Below, piece after piece: positions 6,855 to 10,027 of a DNA stretch of 10,027 bases. The DNA is from Candidatus Zixiibacteriota bacterium. GTDB lineage: Bacteria > Zixibacteria > MSB-5A5 > GN15 > FEB-12. Numbering within the stretch: the stretch's first letter is position 1; every line of letters starts with the position of its first letter. The stretch lies in assembly GCA_030591625.1 (NCBI GenBank), contig JAUVAR010000075.1, positions 1 through 10,027 on the forward strand. The letters run 5' to 3'. The notes beneath the pieces are model-generated. The model was not told the origin of the DNA and searched no databases. It saw only the letters and a program-made list of their open reading frames with translations. Position numbers and translations under genes: made by a program.

Positions 6855-7799
6855 TTACTTCGACCAATGTTCAACAGCTTTCAATACGCCATCTTCAAGG
6901 GAACTAAACTCATCTTTATAGCCAGACTCTCGAAGCGATGTCAGGTCAGCTTCTGTAAATGATTGGTATTTGCCGGTCAATGTCTTGTCGAATGGAATAT
7001 ACTCGATATTTTCAGGTTTACCGAGAGCTTTGAATATCGCCCTTGCTACCTCATTGAAACTTTGAGCCTTCCCTGTACCGGCGTTAACAATACCCTTCCA
7101 TGCTTCTCGTTCGGCATAGTAAAGATTGATTTTAACCAGATCTTCTACAAAGACAAAATCTCTACGCTGCTCTCCATCATCGTAACCATCCGTCCCCTCA
7201 AACAATCGTGCAACTGAGTTTTCTTTTATCTGAGAGTACAGCTGATATACCATCGAGGCCATCTTCCCCTTATGAATCTCACGAGGACCATAAACATTGA
7301 AATATCGTAACCCCACAACACAAGCATCTGATTTATCAAAATTGGCACGGATATACTGATCGAATGCGAGCTTTGAATAACCATAGATATTTAATGGTCG
7401 TTCATTTGCATCTTTAATACTAAAGTCACGACTATTGCCATAGGTTGCGGCACTCGATGCATAAATAAATGGGATATTGTTCTCTGCGGCAAATTCAAAG
7501 AGCAGCTTAGAGAATGTGAAATTTGTTTCCATCATGTACCGACCATCATATTCCATCGTATCGGTGCAAGCACCCTGATGAAAGATCGCTTTCGGTAATT
7601 GATTTGGCAGTCCCAATTCAAGGCGGTGCATAAACTCTATCCTGTCAAAATAATCAGATATTTGACAGTCTTGCAGATTGGTAAATTTCGCACTCTCTTC
7701 AAGATCATCAACGACAATTATTTTGTTTTCGCCGCGATCATTGAGAGCTTTTACAATATGACTGCCGATAAATCCGGCACCACCAGTTACGAGATACAT
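6855..7799 (-). CDS. hldD: ADP-L-glycero-D-manno-heptose 6-epimerase
   Basis: HldD converts ADP-D-glycero-beta-D-manno-heptose to the L-glycero form, the last step in making the heptose donor for the LPS inner core, in the cytoplasm with NADP. The protein has 314 residues, close to the roughly 310 of the E. coli enzyme, and resembles it along its whole length. Visible features are the Rossmann TGGAGFIGS (5-13), ASSAATYG (114-121), catalytic YGYSK (Tyr139, Lys143), RYFNVYGPRE (165-174), HKGKMAS (176-182), RRDFVFVED (222-230) and GTGKAQSF (251-258). The start chosen is the ATG at 7799-7797, beginning MYLVTGG like other members, with AAGGA (7815-7811) upstream. A longer in-frame version from 7868 would add 23 unrelated residues and begin upstream of the likely promoter. 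No other heptose or LPS genes lie beside it, so the pathway genes are scattered in this genome. Confidence 0.96.
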   Translation of the reverse strand: MYLVTGGAGFIGSHIVKALNDRGENKIIVVDDLEESAKFTNLQDCQISDYFDRIEFMHRLELGLPNQLPKAIFHQGACTDTMEYDGRYMMETNFTFSKLLFEFAAENNIPFIYASSAATYGNSRDFSIKDANERPLNIYGYSKLAFDQYIRANFDKSDACVVGLRYFNVYGPREIHKGKMASMVYQLYSQIKENSVARLFEGTDGYDDGEQRRDFVFVEDLVKINLYYAEREAWKGIVNAGTGKAQSFNEVARAIFKALGKPENIEYIPFDKTLTGKYQSFTEADLTSLRESGYKDEFSSLEDGVLKAVEHWSK

Positions 7800-7833
7800 T
7801 ATTTTCTCTTTCCTTGAACTTTTAAAACCGATT

Positions 7834-7862
7834 GTTATAAAACTACACCTGTTAGCGACCAA
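7834..7862 (-). promoter_or_regulatory. Putative hldD promoter
   Basis: On the minus strand, TTGGTC (7862-7857) and TATAAC (7839-7834, 5 of 6 to the -10 consensus) are separated by exactly 17 bases. Transcription would begin around 7827, leaving a leader of roughly 27 bases that contains AAGGA before the ATG at 7799. This supports the shorter hldD start. Confidence 0.5.
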
Positions 7863-7938
7863 TGACAAGCTTCATTTTAGCGAGATACGACCTCTTCTAC
7901 AGCCTCATTTTTTGTTTGCCTCCAGCAATTGGTTGATT

Positions 7939-7944
7939 TATGAT
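7939..7944 (+). promoter_or_regulatory. Possible -10 element for the DUF2238 gene
   Basis: TATGAT matches 5 of 6 bases of the -10 consensus and lies 39 bases before the ATG at 7984. The best -35 candidate at 18-base spacing is TTTGCC (7915-7920), which is poor. This is a weak call in the divergent hldD/DUF2238 gap. Confidence 0.25.
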
Positions 7945-7983
7945 AAGTGAGTCATTTGAAACTATCTCTCAAAGGCATTTATA

Positions 7984-8709
7984 ATGAAGACAATAGAATA
8001 TCGTACTAAGCTCTTGATTCTGTTTGTGATTTGGTGGGTTATTTGGGCCATTGATCCATCACATTTTTCCGACTGGGTGCTTGAAAATGTCCTCACTGTA
8101 TTTTTTATAGCTGCCTTGATTTTCACTCGTAATAAATTCCGACTTTCTACTGTTTCTTACACTGTCATGTTCATATTCCTATGTATGCATACAATTGGTT
8201 CGCACTATACGTATGCCGAAGTACCGTATGAGGCTTGGACAGGCTCTCTTGGATTTTCCATCAATGATACATTTGGGTTTGAGCGCAATCATTTTGATCG
8301 ATTGGTGCATTTCTCTTTCGGTTTATTGTTTGCTTATCCCATGCGTGAACTTTTTATGCGTATAGCTAAAAGCGAGGGCGCATGGAGTTACTACTTCCCA
8401 CTTGAGCTGGTTATGTCACTCTCAATGTTATATGAATTAGTCGAATGGGGTGCTGCAGTTCTGGTCGGTGGAGAACTGGGGCAGGCATATCTGGGAACTC
8501 AGGGCGATATCTGGGATGCCCACAAAGATATGGGTCTGGCAACTGTTGGAGCAGCTGTCGGGATGCTAATAGTCGCTGGAATAAACTGGAGATATCAGAA
8601 AGATTTTGCTCAAGAATTCAAAAATTCGCTCAAAATCAAGAGTGATACTCCTCTTGGAGAAGTAAAACTCCGCGAGTACAAAGCAGGACGAGACCCCGAA
8701 AACAACTGA
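7984..8709 (+). CDS. DUF2238 (YjdF-type) integral membrane protein
   Basis: This 241-residue inner-membrane protein has about six predicted helices (near 10-23, 33-47, 57-72, 107-122, 137-160 and 183-202) and a polar C-terminal tail of about 40 residues. The polar motifs of the DUF2238 family are present: GSHYTYAEVP (72-81), RNHFDRLVHF (101-110), YELVEW (150-155) and GTQGDIWDAHKDM (171-183). The clustered conserved His, Asp and Glu residues at membrane edges suggest a metal site or an enzymatic role, but the biochemical function of E. coli YjdF and its relatives is not established as far as I know. The length is close to the family norm, although the C-terminal tail looks variable. AAAGG (7971-7975) lies 8 bases before the ATG. 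The gene is divergent from hldD and stands alone; a 138-base gap follows before the next gene. Confidence 0.9.
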   Translation: MKTIEYRTKLLILFVIWWVIWAIDPSHFSDWVLENVLTVFFIAALIFTRNKFRLSTVSYTVMFIFLCMHTIGSHYTYAEVPYEAWTGSLGFSINDTFGFERNHFDRLVHFSFGLLFAYPMRELFMRIAKSEGAWSYYFPLELVMSLSMLYELVEWGAAVLVGGELGQAYLGTQGDIWDAHKDMGLATVGAAVGMLIVAGINWRYQKDFAQEFKNSLKIKSDTPLGEVKLREYKAGRDPENN

Positions 8710-8847
8710 CTGACAACAATATAGATTTCGAATCAAGCTTCTGAAACAATCGAATCAGATTGTATTTATTATCTTAATAAGAACGATCATACCTCCAAAT
8801 TGTATTATACTTAATGAGGCATGATTTATGCTATTGAGATATAACAG

Positions 8848-9759
8848 ATGGCTACTTTTCAAACGATATCCAAAATTACTCTATTTATTTTGTTGCTGCT
8901 ATTGGGTGTAAATCTATCCAAAGTGCAGGCACAGGGGTCAATTTTTGGCATGGTCACCAGGTCAGATTTTTCCACTCCAACCGATACAGAGTTATCATTC
9001 TACGGCTATATTGCAGAAACTGACAATGAACTGCGCCTATATACCTCAGATGGTGCCGATTATGAAAATGGATTTTGGTACGACGATTTCCAGAACTTTA
9101 TCGGTGAAGCTCCCGGAATGCAGTTCGATTACATTTTCTTCGATCTTACTTCAAATGAAAGTTTCCATTTGAGTAGTCTTATCGAAGCGAATTCATTTCA
9201 GGAAGAACATGTTTTTCTATTACCTCAAGTAACACCGCCTGCTACAATCATTAATTCAATCACTCGTGTTGATGGCTCATCTGCAAAAATTTCCTGGAAT
9301 TATACCGAGGGTCTTTCCTATCATCTTTACAGACGCAGCGAACTTTCCAACGGCTCATTCTACAGAATCGATGATCCAGCAGGTGACCTAACCTCAGCCG
9401 GTATAATTGATTCAAATTATATTGATACTGATGTAATAACCGGATCATTTTGGGATTACTTAATCGTTGCAGTCGATTCAGAGTTTCGCATGGGCCGACC
9501 ATCGGAAATCATGAATGGTCCACAAGCCGGATGTTGTATTGGTATAACAGGTAATATTGACGGTGATCCGGATGAACTTGTTGATATTGGTGACCTTACA
9601 GTTTTGATAGACTATCTGTTTATTACCTACACTCCCTTAGGTTGTCCACAAGAAGCAAATATCGATGCCGATCCGGACGGATTAGTAGATATTGGCGACT
9701 TAACTTTCTTGATTGATTTTCTTTTTATCAGCTATACCCCTCTTACTGATTGCCTATAA
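8848..9759 (+). CDS. Secreted protein with fibronectin-like module and tandem C-terminal dockerin-like repeats
   Basis: This 303-residue protein begins with a signal peptide: the hydrophobic core is at about 9-23 and likely cleavage follows KVQAQ near 29. Residues about 30-125 form a beta-type domain I do not recognise by name (SIFGMVTRSDF...). Residues about 130-225 look like a fibronectin type III fold (AKISWNY, YHLYRR, YLIVAVDSE). After a Cys pair at 229-230, two dockerin-like repeats follow at 236-263 and 271-298 with a 35-residue period. Each has a Ca-binding DxDxD-like loop lengthened by about two residues, then VDIGDLT and a hydrophobic helix. Cysteines 229/230, 266 and 302 sit about 36 residues apart and may form disulfides. 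No cellulase, peptidase or other catalytic domain is visible, and neither is a cohesin. A structural or adhesive role, with the repeats as an anchoring module, is inference. The ribosome-binding site is weak (GAGATA, 8836-8841). Confidence 0.85.
   Translation: MATFQTISKITLFILLLLLGVNLSKVQAQGSIFGMVTRSDFSTPTDTELSFYGYIAETDNELRLYTSDGADYENGFWYDDFQNFIGEAPGMQFDYIFFDLTSNESFHLSSLIEANSFQEEHVFLLPQVTPPATIINSITRVDGSSAKISWNYTEGLSYHLYRRSELSNGSFYRIDDPAGDLTSAGIIDSNYIDTDVITGSFWDYLIVAVDSEFRMGRPSEIMNGPQAGCCIGITGNIDGDPDELVDIGDLTVLIDYLFITYTPLGCPQEANIDADPDGLVDIGDLTFLIDFLFISYTPLTDCL
9553..9741 (+). repeat. Two in-gene dockerin-like repeats, 105-base period
   Basis: Unit 1 (9553-9636, residues 236-263) and unit 2 (9658-9741, residues 271-298) are the same EF-hand-plus-helix module. 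They share N-I-D-x-D-P-D, V-D-I-G-D-L-T and F-I-x-Y-T-P-L at identical spacing. The protein-level match is much closer than the DNA match: synonymous codons differ throughout, so the duplication is not recent. Confidence 0.8.
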
Positions 9760-9799
9760 GTACCCTATCAAAAACCTGCCCTGTGCCCACACTGAATAT

Positions 9800-10027
9800 T
9801 CAATATGAATGCACTAATGTCAATTCGAAGCTATATTCGCCATCGACTAAACTTGAATAGAAATAAATGATTTTAACTCTTCTATTTTCATCTGCACCAG
9901 AGAATCCGCGAATATTTAGAATTGTCATCGAACTATCGGCAGATCGAACGGCAACCAAGTCACCATTTTTGATTTCTACTCTGTCATTCCATATAAGGTT
10001 GTTGTCAGCTGTCAAAATCGTAATAGC
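9800..10027 (-). CDS. C-terminal 75 residues of an unrecognised protein, partial
   Basis: The frame is open from the right window edge to a TGA at 9802-9800. Its 5' end lies outside the window; the TTG at 10015 need not be a start. The visible 75 residues alternate hydrophobic and polar residues (DRVEIKNGDLVAVRSAD, NRRVKIIYFYSSLVDGEYSFELTLVHSY), which suggests a beta-sandwich or beta-rich C-terminal domain, plausible for an exported protein. No family was recognised, and it lacks a dockerin tail, sorting signal or membrane helix. It converges on the dockerin-tailed gene with 40 bases between the stop codons and no visible terminator. The call rests mainly on the uninterrupted edge-to-stop frame and protein-like composition. 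Confidence 0.55.
   Translation of the reverse strand, partial: AITILTADNNLIWNDRVEIKNGDLVAVRSADSSMTILNIRGFSGADENRRVKIIYFYSSLVDGEYSFELTLVHSY

Noticed and set aside
7800..7868. Upstream in-frame ATG extending hldD by 23 residues
   Set aside because: The extra residues do not resemble HldD, whose members begin at the Rossmann strand. The extension also covers the -35/-10 candidate at 7834-7862. The ATG at 7799 gives the family's normal length.
8728..8757. Direct repeat TCGAATCA (8728-8735 and 8750-8757) in the gap before the dockerin gene, about two helical turns apart
   Set aside because: Two 8-base copies in an AT-rich gap can arise by chance, and no adjoining promoter was found. It is not strong enough to call an operator.
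8803..8811. -10-like TATTAT/TATACT before the gene at 8848
   Set aside because: No -35-like hexamer lies at 16-19 bases upstream, and such hexamers are common in AT-rich gaps.
9553..9741. Interpreting the dockerin tail as evidence of a cellulosome
   Set aside because: There is no cohesin, glycoside hydrolase or carbohydrate-binding module in the window, and the repeat style differs from cellulosomal dockerins.

Overview
The window looks like ordinary chromosome of an uncultured, moderately AT-rich, diderm (LPS-bearing) bacterium. The best lineage clue is the secreted protein at 8848-9759. It ends in two tandem 35-residue dockerin-like repeats of the 'NIDGDP...VDIGDLT.LIDYLFI.YTP' type, a style I associate with candidate phylum Zixibacteria and neighbouring FCB-group lineages. 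That assignment is inference from pattern memory, not a search. The heptose epimerase HldD implies lipopolysaccharide with a heptose core. I see no insertion sequences, phage genes, CRISPR arrays, tRNAs or rRNAs.

Layout. (1) 1-474, minus strand: N-terminal half of a radical-SAM glycyl-radical-enzyme activase, running off the left edge. (2) 475-744: a 270-base divergent intergenic region with several adjoining dyads. (3) 745-2985, plus: membrane sensor histidine kinase with a Cache-like periplasmic sensor and a PAS-like domain. It probably starts at a CTG, and its ATP-binding domain has lost key residues. (4) 3094-4983, plus: exported calcineurin-like metallophosphoesterase. (5) 5082-5660, plus: unrecognised 192-residue protein behind a structured leader that covers its ribosome-binding site, closed by a good intrinsic terminator. 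(6) 5723-6847, plus: glycosyltransferase of the GTDC1/tRNA-queuosine mannosyltransferase family, apparently leaderless, with the preceding terminator hairpin lying inside its proposed promoter. (7) 6855-7799, minus: hldD, convergent with the glycosyltransferase. (8) 7984-8709, plus: DUF2238/YjdF-type membrane protein. (9) 8848-9759, plus: the secreted dockerin-tailed protein. (10) 9800-10027, minus: C-terminal end of an unrecognised gene running off the right edge.

The genes do not form one obvious pathway. Most are single transcription units with differing orientation and their own leaders. Themes that recur are the cell envelope (heptose epimerase, DUF2238 membrane protein, exported phosphoesterase, secreted dockerin protein), sensing (histidine kinase without a response regulator in view) and RNA modification (queuosine mannosyltransferase). 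I do not see convincing evidence of a new multi-gene system. The items most worth a second look are the degenerate kinase with its odd start, the bacterial queuosine mannosyltransferase homologue with its promoter/terminator overlap, and the structured leader of the unknown 192-residue gene.
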